NCBI GenBank assembly: GCA_963843595.1
Contig: CAWJLG010000006.1
Span: 194,770-258,769 of the forward strand
Length of the DNA: 64,000 nt
Source of the DNA: CAIWHR01 sp963843595
GTDB lineage: Bacteria > Pseudomonadota > Gammaproteobacteria > Burkholderiales > Casimicrobiaceae
Direction of reading: 5' to 3'
Below the pieces are notes generated by a model. It was given only the letters and a program-made list of their open reading frames with translations. It was not told where the DNA came from and did no database searches. Shown piece after piece: positions 26,916 to 35,204 of the stretch (the first letter of the stretch is position 1; the number at the start of each line of letters is the position of its first letter). The translations under genes were made by a program, and so were the position numbers.

Positions 26916-28214
26916 ATGCTCGACATCAATCTCTTCCGTAACGAACTTCCTGCCGTCGCCGCCGGTCTTGCCAAGCGCGGAATCGCGCTCGACACCGGCC
27001 GCTTCGAGGCCCTGGAGCGCGAACGCAAGGACATCCAGACCCGGACCCAGGACCTGCAGGCGAAGCGCAATGCGCTGTCGAAGCAGATCGGCGCGGCGAA
27101 GGGCCGGGGCGACGACGCCTCGGCACTGCTGGCGGAAGTGGCCGGCATCGGCGAGGAAACCAAGGGTCTCGAAGGCGAGCTCGACCGGGTTCAGCGCGAG
27201 TTGCGCGATTTCATGCTCGATCTGCCCAACCTGACGCACGTGTCGACGCCCGTCGGCAGGTCGGGCGACGACAACGTCGAGGTCCGCCGCTGGGGTACGC
27301 CGAGGGCATTCGACTTTCCGGTCCGCGACCACACTGATCTCGGTGAACGGCTCGGCCTGCTCGATTTCGCGACCGCGGCAAAGCTTTCCGGCACGCGGTT
27401 CTCGCTGCTGCGCGGCGGGCTCGCGCGACTGCACCGGGCGCTCGCGCAGTTCATGCTCGACACGCACACGCGTGAGCACGGCTACACCGAGTGCTACACC
27501 CCGTACATCGTCAACGCCGAGACGCTGGTGGGGACCACCCAGCTGCCCAAGTTCGAGGCCGACATGTTCTCGGTGAAGAAGGGCGGCGCGGAAAGCGAGG
27601 GCGAGAACCTCTACCTGATCTCGACCTCGGAAATCACGCTGACCAACACCGTTCGCGGCGAGATTCTTCCGGCCGAGGCGTTGCCGATCAGGCTCACCGC
27701 GCATACGCCGTGCTTTCGCTCCGAGGCCGGCAGTTACGGCAAGGACACGCGGGGCATGATTCGCCAGCACCAGTTCGACAAGGTGGAAATGGTGCAGATC
27801 GTCCATCCCGAGACGTCGTACGCCGCGCTCGAGGAGCTCACCGGCCACGCCGAGGTGATCCTGCAGCGCCTCGCGCTGCCGTATCGCGTGATGGCGCTGT
27901 GCACCGGCGACATCGGGTTTGCGAGCGCCAAGACCTACGACCTCGAAGTCTGGCTGCCGGCGCAGAACACGTACCGGGAAATCTCGTCGTGTTCGAACTG
28001 CGAGGCGTTCCAGGCCCGGCGAATGCAGGCACGCTTCCGCAACGCGGCCGGCAAGCCGGAACTGGTCCACACGCTCAACGGCTCGGGCCTGGCGGTCGGG
28101 CGAACGCTGGTCGCGGTGATGGAGAACTACCAGCGCGCCGATGGCGGCATCGACGTGCCTGCGGCGCTCTTGCCCTACATGGGCGGAACGACGACCCTCG
28201 CGGCCGCGCCCTGA
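26916..28214 (+). CDS. serS: Seryl-tRNA synthetase
   Basis: SerS charges tRNA-Ser and tRNA-Sec with serine. The 432-residue class II synthetase has the long N-terminal coiled-coil arm (about residues 30-110, rich in Arg/Lys/Glu), motif 2 (TPCFRSEAGSYGKDTRGMIR in part) and motif 3 (NGSGLAVGRTLVAVMENYQ). The tRNA-Ser(GCU) gene in this window is one of its substrates. It lies 42 bases after rarA on the same strand. Confidence 0.97.
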   Translation: MLDINLFRNELPAVAAGLAKRGIALDTGRFEALERERKDIQTRTQDLQAKRNALSKQIGAAKGRGDDASALLAEVAGIGEETKGLEGELDRVQRELRDFMLDLPNLTHVSTPVGRSGDDNVEVRRWGTPRAFDFPVRDHTDLGERLGLLDFATAAKLSGTRFSLLRGGLARLHRALAQFMLDTHTREHGYTECYTPYIVNAETLVGTTQLPKFEADMFSVKKGGAESEGENLYLISTSEITLTNTVRGEILPAEALPIRLTAHTPCFRSEAGSYGKDTRGMIRQHQFDKVEMVQIVHPETSYAALEELTGHAEVILQRLALPYRVMALCTGDIGFASAKTYDLEVWLPAQNTYREISSCSNCEAFQARRMQARFRNAAGKPELVHTLNGSGLAVGRTLVAVMENYQRADGGIDVPAALLPYMGGTTTLAAAP

Positions 28215-28235
28215 ACGACACGGCGGCGGACGGCA

Positions 28236-28255
28236 CCGGCCGCGCGTGCGGCCGG
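28236..28255. terminator. GC-rich hairpin between convergent serS and beta-propeller genes
   Basis: CCGGCCGC (28236-28243) and GCGGCCGG (28248-28255) form a perfect 8-bp stem with a GCGT loop. It lies between the converging ends of two genes, as expected for a bidirectional terminator. No T-run follows on either strand, so termination efficiency is doubtful. Confidence 0.35.
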
Positions 28256-28276
28256 GCGGCGCCGGCGACGCCGTTC

Positions 28277-29545
28277 CTAGCGCGTGTTGCCCGTGTGCCC
28301 GAGCGAGTAGCGACCGGGTTGCGGCCACACCGTCAGGCCGTGCGGTTCCTTGCCCACCGGAATGCTTCTGATCGCGCCGGTCGCGGTGTCGATGACATAC
28401 ACGACGTCATCGAACCGCCCGGCCAGCCAGAGCTGCCTGCCGTCGGCGCTGACGTTGCCCATGTCGGGACTCCCGCCGCCGGGGATCGGCCACGTGACGT
28501 CGACCTTGCGCGTCGCGAAATCGATGACCGACACGCTGCCCTTGCCGCGCTTCGGTCCGTGGATCTTGTTCGAGCCGCGATTGGCGACGTAGAGCTTCTT
28601 GCCGTCGCGGCTGGGATAGAGACCGTGGGCGCCGACGCCGGTGGGGATGAACCCGATCTGTCGGAAGGCGTCCCCGTCGATCACGTGCACGCCGTCGGAC
28701 ATCATGTCGGCGACGAAGAAGAACTTGCCGTCCGGAGAGACGCGAACGTCCTGCGGCATGCCCTTCCAGGTCGTGCAGATCACCTCGTCGCGGCCGTCGA
28801 TCCCCTTGACCGTCTGCGTCGGCACCCCGGGCTTGATGAGCTGGACGTAGCCCAGGACCTTGCGCTCGACCAGGTCGACCTTCGCCACGGTGCCGGTGAA
28901 CTCGCAGGTGAAGATCGCGTAACGCCCGTCGATGGAGAAATCGGCGTGGTTGATGCCCCCGCAACGCGGCACGTCGAGCGAATACTGGATCGCCATCGTG
29001 CTCGGATCGCGGAAGTCGAGGCGCTTGTGCGCTTCGGCGACGACGATCGCCGACTTGCCGTCCGGCGAGAAATACATGTTGTACGGATCGTCGACCGGGA
29101 TCGGCTTTCCGGCCTTCGCCGTGCGCGGATCGATCGGCGTGAGGCTGCCCACCTTGGTGTTCTCGGCGTTGTTGGCGACCCACAGCGTGCGCATGTCCCA
29201 CGACGGCACCACGTGCTGCGGGTTGAGGCCGACACGGAATTTGCCGACGACCTTGAGCGTCTCGGGGTCGATCACGTAAACGTCATTCGACCGCAGATTC
29301 GGTACATAGACGCGGTGCAGGTCGCCTGCCACCGCCGGGATGATCTTGTCCGCCGTCGTTTCGCTGTACAGATTGAGGGGCTGCGGCACCGGCGGCATGC
29401 CGGGCACCGTGGCGATGGCGGCCGGGACGGCGACCACCGCCGCGGGCTGCGTGCCGGCGCGCGGCACGACGACGATGGTGACCAGCACGGCGACGCACAA
29501 CGCGGCGACGGGCACGGGGGGACGGCGAAGGGTGAATCGCTTCAC
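28277..29545 (-). CDS. Exported YVTN-type beta-propeller repeat protein
   Basis: This 422-residue protein has an N-terminal signal or anchor (VAALCVAVLVTIVVVPRAG) and a series of beta-propeller blades recognisable from repeats such as RVYVPNLRSNDVYVIDPETLKVV, YFSPDGKSAIVVAEAHKRL, VSPDGKFFFVADMMSDGVHVID and KKLYVANRGSNKI. Such YVTN/lactonase-like propellers occur in periplasmic binding or scaffold proteins and some accompany metal or quinohaemoprotein systems. No catalytic site is evident. It precedes the creatininase-family gene's region on the same strand (57 bases apart). The function is unknown. Confidence 0.8.
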   Translation of the reverse strand: MKRFTLRRPPVPVAALCVAVLVTIVVVPRAGTQPAAVVAVPAAIATVPGMPPVPQPLNLYSETTADKIIPAVAGDLHRVYVPNLRSNDVYVIDPETLKVVGKFRVGLNPQHVVPSWDMRTLWVANNAENTKVGSLTPIDPRTAKAGKPIPVDDPYNMYFSPDGKSAIVVAEAHKRLDFRDPSTMAIQYSLDVPRCGGINHADFSIDGRYAIFTCEFTGTVAKVDLVERKVLGYVQLIKPGVPTQTVKGIDGRDEVICTTWKGMPQDVRVSPDGKFFFVADMMSDGVHVIDGDAFRQIGFIPTGVGAHGLYPSRDGKKLYVANRGSNKIHGPKRGKGSVSVIDFATRKVDVTWPIPGGGSPDMGNVSADGRQLWLAGRFDDVVYVIDTATGAIRSIPVGKEPHGLTVWPQPGRYSLGHTGNTR

Positions 29546-29602
29546 GGTGTTTCCTGGACGTGGAGAGGGAGAGGCGCGACGCGGGCGATGCCGGGGCGAC
29601 GG

Positions 29603-30415
29603 CTAGCGCGGCGCGGCGATCGCATGGCGGATGGCCGCCACCGACTGCGCCACGATGGCGTCGACCCCCAATTGTCCCAGATCGGCCGCGGATCGGGTCG
29701 GATCGCCGTACGCACCCTCGGCCGCACCGGGCTTCGGGCCGGACTTCAGCCGTTCCGTGCGCACCAGCGCCGGCGCCAGCGCTAGGGTGAGCGAGGTGTC
29801 GGCCAGCCCCGCATGGGTGCCGATCTCGTCGTCGCGAAAACCGCGGCCCTCCAGCGCCGCCTTGTACTGTGTCTCGCCGGCCCGGTAATAGGCGTCGATG
29901 GCGTGCGCGCGCGCCGGCGTGCCCTTCCACTCGCGGTTGAGCCGCTCGGCAACGGTGTGGAGGTCCTTCTGGTAACCGCCATGGTCGCCGATGAAGACGA
30001 CGTCGCGGAAGCCGTGCTGGCGGAAGCTCTTCGCCGCCGACTCGAGCACACGCTGGAAGACATCGTTGGGCACCGTGATGGTGCCGGCAAAGCGCATGTG
30101 TGCAGTAGGCGGGCTCACGGCGCCTTCGGGAACATAGGCAACCACCGGCGCCACGACGGCGTTGCCCAGCCCGCGAGCGATCCGTTCCGCGAGCAGTCTG
30201 ACCCGTACGTTGTGCTTGCCGAGCGCCATGTGCGGACCGTTCTGCTCGGTCCCGCCGACGGGCACGATGACGATCGTCTTGCCCGACCGGATCTGGTCGC
30301 GCAATTCGGTCCACGTCAGATCCTCCAGAAACACGCTGGCCGACGGCTGGGATTGCGCGACCGCGGTCACGAACAGCAGGAGCCACGACAGGACACGAAG
30401 GGCATGCACGAGCAT
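29603..30415 (-). CDS. Creatininase-family amidohydrolase, exported
   Basis: This 270-residue protein of the creatininase superfamily of binuclear metal amidohydrolases has a signal peptide (VLSWLLLFVTAVAQSQP). The metal-binding and active-site motifs are VPVGGTEQNGPHMALGKHN (Glu and His), FIGDHGGYQ and EIGTHAGLADTS. Creatininase and MftE-like peptidases both fall here, and the substrate is not predictable. A predicted periplasmic location is unusual for creatininase itself. It is upstream of the beta-propeller gene on the same strand and the two may form one unit. Confidence 0.85.
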   Translation of the reverse strand: MLVHALRVLSWLLLFVTAVAQSQPSASVFLEDLTWTELRDQIRSGKTIVIVPVGGTEQNGPHMALGKHNVRVRLLAERIARGLGNAVVAPVVAYVPEGAVSPPTAHMRFAGTITVPNDVFQRVLESAAKSFRQHGFRDVVFIGDHGGYQKDLHTVAERLNREWKGTPARAHAIDAYYRAGETQYKAALEGRGFRDDEIGTHAGLADTSLTLALAPALVRTERLKSGPKPGAAEGAYGDPTRSAADLGQLGVDAIVAQSVAAIRHAIAAPR

Positions 30416-30486
30416 TGCGTCATCTTAGGCGATTGCGCGCGCGCCTGCCATGCGACGGGCCGACGCAGATCACGCGCCGCGGCCGC

Positions 30487-32004
30487 TCACTTGCGAACCG
30501 GATCGCCTTTTCCGTTCGGCGCGTCGGTTCCCGCCATGTCGGCGAACAGGCCCAGCCGGGGCGTCGACGCGGGCTGCTGCGCGAGCAGCACGTCGTAGTA
30601 GGCACGCACCCGGTCCACGAACACGACCGGCATGCCGCCGCGGGCGTAGCCGTTCTTCGCCTGCTCGGCGTACTCGGGCAGCGCCAGCAGCGGAAGCGCT
30701 TTCTTCACGTCGCTCCAGATGTCCGGGTTGAGCTTCTGTCGCTGGGCGATAACGCGCGCATCCTCGAGATGGCCGATGCCGATGTTGAAGGCGGCCAGCG
30801 CCAGCCACGTCCGGTCGGGCTCCTGGATGCGCTCCGGCAGCTTGTCCTTGAGGTCGTGCAGGTAGCGCGCGGCGGCAACGACGCTCGTCTTCGGGTCGAG
30901 GCGGTCGATGACGCCGAGGTGTCGGGCCGTGTCCTCGGTGAGCTGCATCAGGCCGCGCACCCCCGTCTCGCTGGTGGCATTGGGGTCCCACTGCGATTCC
31001 TGATACGACAGGGCAGCCAGCAGCCGCCACTCGACGCCCGTCGTCGATTGCGCCGACTGAAACAGCGCGCGGTACTGGGGCAGCAGCGTCTTGACGCGTT
31101 CCTGGAACACCGCAGCGTCGATGCGCTGCACCTGCCGCGTGTGTGTGAAGTACCGCTCGGCGAGTCGCGCGAGCGTGCCGTTGGCTCGGAGCTTGGCGAT
31201 GAACGCGTCGAGCCTGTCGCGCAGCGCGGCGAAGCGCGGCGGCACGGCCCACGCGAATTCGCGCTTCCCGCCGATGGAGAATGCGACGTCGTAGAGCAGA
31301 TAGATGTTACGCGCGACGGCCGCGTCGCTCGACGCGACGATCGCGTAGTCCGAGCGACCGTCCGACACCTGGGCGATGAGTGCCTCGGCGGACGGGAGGT
31401 CCAGCGCCTCCCATCGCACTTCCGGGTGCGCGGCGCGCACTTCCGCGATCTGCGCGTCGAGGCCGGTGTTCGCGATGTAGGCGACCGTCGCGCCCTGGAG
31501 ATCCTTCCATCCGGCGGGCTTGAAGCCGTCGGCATTGTAGATGAGCACCGGTTCGACGGCGTAATAGCCGGTCGTCCACAGCACGCGCGCCGCGGGGTCG
31601 ACGCTCGCGGAATCCGCGTCCGCGGCGGGCTTCGTGGCGGGCACGCTGCTGGCGGGCGGGTGGCCCGGGAGGGGCCGGTAGAGTCCGCCGGCGCCCACGT
31701 GTGCGACGCCCTCGGCAATGTCATCGAGCAGCTCGGTCGGCGTGGTCGCGGTGACGAAGCGCAGCGGCAGGTGCAGCTCCGCCGCGACCAGCCGCGCGAG
31801 GTCGGCATCGAAACCCGAGGCCTCGCCGTCAGGGCCGTCGAAGAAGGTCCCCGGTCCGGGGCGCACCAGCATCAGGAGCTCGCCCTCGCGCGCGGGCGGG
31901 CGCAAGGTCGGGGCCAGCGGCGTCACGTGCAGCAGCACGAACGCGATCGCGGCCGCAACGGCGAGGCCGGCGGCGGCAAAGGCGACGCGTCTTGGCAGGC
32001 GCAC
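30487..32004 (-). CDS. mltF: Membrane-bound lytic murein transglycosylase F-like protein
   Basis: This 505-residue protein combines an N-terminal membrane anchor (about residues 7-26), an extracytoplasmic SBP_bac_3-like domain (about 40-290) and a C-terminal SLT lysozyme-like domain. The catalytic Glu is about residue 336 in SYQESQWDP, followed by SETGVRGLMQLTEDTA and LAAFNIGIGHLEDAR. MltF cleaves the glycan strand of peptidoglycan with 1,6-anhydro product formation. The domain order matches E. coli MltF (518 residues). Start ATG 32004 begins MRLPRRVAF. Confidence 0.92.
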   Translation of the reverse strand: MRLPRRVAFAAAGLAVAAAIAFVLLHVTPLAPTLRPPAREGELLMLVRPGPGTFFDGPDGEASGFDADLARLVAAELHLPLRFVTATTPTELLDDIAEGVAHVGAGGLYRPLPGHPPASSVPATKPAADADSASVDPAARVLWTTGYYAVEPVLIYNADGFKPAGWKDLQGATVAYIANTGLDAQIAEVRAAHPEVRWEALDLPSAEALIAQVSDGRSDYAIVASSDAAVARNIYLLYDVAFSIGGKREFAWAVPPRFAALRDRLDAFIAKLRANGTLARLAERYFTHTRQVQRIDAAVFQERVKTLLPQYRALFQSAQSTTGVEWRLLAALSYQESQWDPNATSETGVRGLMQLTEDTARHLGVIDRLDPKTSVVAAARYLHDLKDKLPERIQEPDRTWLALAAFNIGIGHLEDARVIAQRQKLNPDIWSDVKKALPLLALPEYAEQAKNGYARGGMPVVFVDRVRAYYDVLLAQQPASTPRLGLFADMAGTDAPNGKGDPVRK

Positions 32005-32181
32005 GGGTGACGTGAGGACGATAGTGACGGCAGCGCGGCGTACGGAGTTGCCGGCGATTATAGCGACACCGCTGCGACGGGCCAGGCCAGAACGGCGGCG
32101 CTCGGCCGGCGGGGCGCGGCTTGCTGTCGACGACGCGATGGCCGATAATCCGCCACTTGCGCTCGCGCGCGACCGATCAAC

Positions 32182-32277
32182 GGCGGGTCGCCCCGCATTG
32201 CAGCGTCGTGAACCTGGTCAGGTCCGGAAGGAAGCAGCCACAGCGACTCACTGCAAGTGCCGGGGGAACGGCTCGCC
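32182..32277 (+). ncRNA. ffs: Signal recognition particle RNA, small bacterial type (4.5S)
   Basis: The region contains the hallmark SRP core GGTCAGGTCCGGAAGGAAGC at about 32217-32236, where Ffh binds. Long-range pairing is visible: GGCGGGTCG (32182-32190) pairs with CGGCTCGCC (32269-32277) using two G-U pairs, CCCCG pairs with CGGGG, and CATTGCAG with CTGCAAGTG. The result is a single hairpin of about 96 nt capped by the conserved tetraloop region. A T5 run at 32281-32285 follows the closing stem and can act as the terminator. An SRP RNA gene next to dnaX is common in Proteobacteria. The rest of the 32005-32414 gap holds no gene; just before dnaX it has tandem copies of GACGCTCGAC (32380-32389, 32394-32403). 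Confidence 0.93.
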
Positions 32278-32414
32278 ACCTTTTTCGTCGAACGTCCAGC
32301 AGGGCAGGTGGCGTCCAGCGTCTTCGAGGCTGTGATGCCGGAGATCGCAGGGCCTTGCGACGCTCCGATGCATGTGCTTGACGCTCGACACTGGACGCTC
32401 GACGCTCGCTCCGA

Positions 32415-34070
32415 ATGACCTACCAGGTTCTCGCCCGCAAGTGGCGGCCGAAGACGTTTGCCGAACTGGTCGGCCAGGAGCACGTCGTCCAGGCGCTGAC
32501 CAATGCGCTGACGCGCGGCCGGCTCCATCACGCCTATCTGCTGACGGGCACGCGCGGGGTGGGCAAGACGACGATCGCCCGGATCCTCGCCAAGAGCCTC
32601 AACTGCCTCACGCACGGTGTCACGGCGACCCCGTGCGGCACCTGCGCCGCGTGCGCGGACATCGACGCGGGGCGCTTCGTCGACCTGCTCGAACTCGATG
32701 CCGCATCGAACACCGGCATCGACAACATGCGCGAGATCCTCGACAACGCGCGCTACGCGCCGACGGTCGGCCGGTACAAGGTGTACCTGATCGACGAAGT
32801 GCACATGCTGTCGAAGGCGGCGTTCAATTCGATGCTGAAGACGCTCGAGGAACCTCCGGAGCACGTCAAGTTCGTGCTGGCCACGACGGATCCGCAGAAG
32901 ATTCCGGTCACGGTGCTGTCGCGCTGCCTGCAGTTCAACCTGAAGCAGCTGCCGCCGGCGCTGATTGCCGCACGGCTTGCGGCAATTCTGGACGCGGAAA
33001 CCGTCGCTGCCGATCCGTCGGCCCTCGCGCTGATCGCCCGGGGCGCGCAGGGCTCGATGCGCGACGCGCTGTCGCTGCTCGACCAGGCGATCGCCTACGG
33101 CGGCGGCGAGGTGCGCGAGGAAGTCGTGCGCACGATGCTCGGCGCCGTCGACACGCAGTACGTCTATCGAATCGTCGACGCGCTGGTGGCGCAGGACGGC
33201 CCGGCGCTGCTGGCCGAGGTCGACGCGATGACGGCGCGCAGCGTGGCCTTCGCCGTCGCGCTCGAGGAGCTCGCGTCGCTGTTCCACCGCATCGCGGTCG
33301 CCCAGACCGTTCCCGAGGCGGCGACCACGATGGAGGACGCCGATCGCGTCGCCGCATTCGCCGCGTGCCTCGCGCCCGAGGAGGTCCAGCTCGCCTACCA
33401 GATCTGCGCGCAGGGGCGTTCCGATCTCGCGCTCGCGCCCGACGAGGCCACCGGCTTTTCGATGACGTTGCTGCGGCTGCTGGCCTTTTCTCCGGGAGGA
33501 GCGGCGCCGTCGGCAGCGGGTGCGGGCGGCGGGGTCCGCGGCGCCCCGGCCGCACGACCCAGTGCGCCGACGAGGGTCGCGGATGCGCGCGCGAAGCCCC
33601 GTATGGCCGACGCGGTGTCGACGCCCGACGTCGTCACGGTTGCGCCGCCCGCGGCCGGGACCGCGCCGTCGGCAACGCCGTTGCCGGACGACCCCGGACA
33701 GTGGCCCGCCTTCGTCGCCGGACTGAAGCTCACGGGAATGGCGGCGCAGATGGCGGCCCAGACGGAGCTGCGCGCCGTCAATGGCAACGCGCTGACGCTT
33801 GCGCTGCCCGCGTCGCACAAGCACCTCGCCGATCGCAGCTACTCGGACAAGCTCAAGGCGGCGCTCGAACAGGCGACGGGGCGCCGCCTGCTGCTCGCGT
33901 TCGAGGTGGGCAGCGCGGGCGACGCGTCGCTTGCCGCCCATGAGAAGCGTGAACGCGCCGAGCAGAAGGCGAAGGCCGAGGCGGCGTTTCGCGACGAGCC
34001 GTTCGTCCAGGACGTGCTCGCTCGCTTCGACGCCAGGATCAAACCGGATTCGATCAAACCCGTTTCGTAA
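32415..34070 (+). CDS. dnaX: DNA polymerase III subunit gamma/tau
   Basis: DnaX is the ATPase of the clamp loader. The 551-residue protein has Walker A GTRGVGKTT at 45-53, a zinc site formed by C64, C74, C77 and C80, Walker B with LIDEVHMLSKAAFNS, and the sensor 1 region (LATTDPQKIPVTVLSRC). A Pro/Ala-rich linker (about residues 360-430) precedes a tau-like C-terminal domain. No run of A's resembling the E. coli frameshift heptamer is apparent, so I predict mainly the full-length form. dnaX-ybaB-recR order is conserved. Confidence 0.95.
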   Translation: MTYQVLARKWRPKTFAELVGQEHVVQALTNALTRGRLHHAYLLTGTRGVGKTTIARILAKSLNCLTHGVTATPCGTCAACADIDAGRFVDLLELDAASNTGIDNMREILDNARYAPTVGRYKVYLIDEVHMLSKAAFNSMLKTLEEPPEHVKFVLATTDPQKIPVTVLSRCLQFNLKQLPPALIAARLAAILDAETVAADPSALALIARGAQGSMRDALSLLDQAIAYGGGEVREEVVRTMLGAVDTQYVYRIVDALVAQDGPALLAEVDAMTARSVAFAVALEELASLFHRIAVAQTVPEAATTMEDADRVAAFAACLAPEEVQLAYQICAQGRSDLALAPDEATGFSMTLLRLLAFSPGGAAPSAAGAGGGVRGAPAARPSAPTRVADARAKPRMADAVSTPDVVTVAPPAAGTAPSATPLPDDPGQWPAFVAGLKLTGMAAQMAAQTELRAVNGNALTLALPASHKHLADRSYSDKLKAALEQATGRRLLLAFEVGSAGDASLAAHEKRERAEQKAKAEAAFRDEPFVQDVLARFDARIKPDSIKPVS

Positions 34071-34088
34071 TCGTCGGAGTGCCGAACC

Positions 34089-34415
34089 ATGATGAAGAAC
34101 CAGCTCGCCGGGCTGATGAAGCAGGCGCAGCAGATGCAGGACAATCTGAAAAAAGCCCAGGACGAGCTTGCCCGGACCGAAGTCGAAGGGCAGGCGGGTG
34201 CCGGCCTCGTCAAGGTCACGATGACGTGCCGGCACGACGTCAAGCGGGTGTCGATCGACCCGTCGCTGCTGGGCGAGGACCGCGACATGCTCGAGGACCT
34301 GGTGGCGGCGGCGATCAACGACGCCGTGCGCCGCGTCGAGGCGACCACGCAGGAAAAGATGGCGGGCCTCACGACGGGGATGCCGATGCCGCCGGGGTTC
34401 AAGCTGCCGTTCTGA
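34089..34415 (+). CDS. YbaB/EbfC family nucleoid-associated protein
   Basis: This 108-residue DNA-binding protein has the YbaB signature: N-terminal helix MMKNQLAGLMKQAQQMQDNL, the conserved EVEGQAGAGLVKVTM strand pair, and the C-terminal segment ATTQEKMAGLTTGMPMPPGFKLPF. The family binds DNA non-specifically as a dimer. It lies 18 bases after dnaX and 22 before recR, its usual partners. Confidence 0.95.
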   Translation: MMKNQLAGLMKQAQQMQDNLKKAQDELARTEVEGQAGAGLVKVTMTCRHDVKRVSIDPSLLGEDRDMLEDLVAAAINDAVRRVEATTQEKMAGLTTGMPMPPGFKLPF

Positions 34416-34437
34416 CCGGAGGCTGACGAGACCCGCC

Positions 34438-35079
34438 ATGGAGCGCCCGCAGGACCTGCGCCCGGCGGCGGCCGGCGAGGCGCCCTCCGGTCTGGACGAG
34501 CTCGTCCGTGCGCTGCGCTGCCTGCCCGGCGTCGGGCCGAAAGCCGCCCAGCGGATGGCGCTGCATCTGCTGCAGCACGATCGCGACGGCGCGGTGCGCC
34601 TCGCCCAGGCGCTTGAGCGCGCGGCCCGCACCGTGCGCCACTGCGAACGCTGCAACACGTTCACCGAGGACGCGGTTTGCGCGCTGTGCCGTTCGACCAA
34701 GCGCGATCCGTCGCTGCTGTGCGTGGTCGAGACCCCGGCCGACCTGATGATGGTGGAGAACACCCAAGCGTACACCGGGCTCTATTTCGTGCTGATGGGG
34801 CGGCTGTCGCCGCTGGACGGCATCGGCCCGAAGGAGATCCGGCTCGAGCGGCTGCTCAAGCGCGCGACCGACGGCGTCGTGCGCGAGGTCGTGCTGGCGA
34901 CCAATTTCACCAACGAAGGCGAGGCCAGGACGGCCCATTACATCGGCGAGCTTCTGTCCGCGCGCGGCCTGAAGGTGACCCGCCTTGCGCGCGGCGTGCC
35001 GGTGGGGGGCGAGCTCGAGTACGTCGACACCGGCACGCTGGCGCAGGCGCTGCGCGAGCGGCGGGCGCTCGAAGGCTGA
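34438..35079 (+). CDS. recR: Recombination mediator protein RecR
   Basis: RecR acts with RecF and RecO in RecA loading at gaps. The 213-residue protein has a helix-hairpin-helix (LRCLPGVGPKAAQRMALHLL), a C4 zinc finger (C69, C72, C81, C84) and a Toprim domain (LCVVETPADLMMVENT). The C-terminal ARGVPVGGELEYVDTGTLAQAL is typical. It is the last gene of the dnaX-ybaB-recR operon. Confidence 0.96.
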   Translation: MERPQDLRPAAAGEAPSGLDELVRALRCLPGVGPKAAQRMALHLLQHDRDGAVRLAQALERAARTVRHCERCNTFTEDAVCALCRSTKRDPSLLCVVETPADLMMVENTQAYTGLYFVLMGRLSPLDGIGPKEIRLERLLKRATDGVVREVVLATNFTNEGEARTAHYIGELLSARGLKVTRLARGVPVGGELEYVDTGTLAQALRERRALEG

Positions 35080-35204
35080 CCTGTCCGTATTCCAACGTCA
35101 CGGCACGTACCAGCGCCGAGTCGCCCCGCGCTGCTCCGCACTTCGGACGACGTCGGCACTGCGCGTGTGGTCACGGGGCGAAGACGCGACCGACCACGTT
35201 CAGT

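Noticed and set aside
32415..34070. Programmed frameshift in dnaX to make gamma and tau
   Set aside because: No A-rich slippery heptamer with downstream stem is visible at the expected place.
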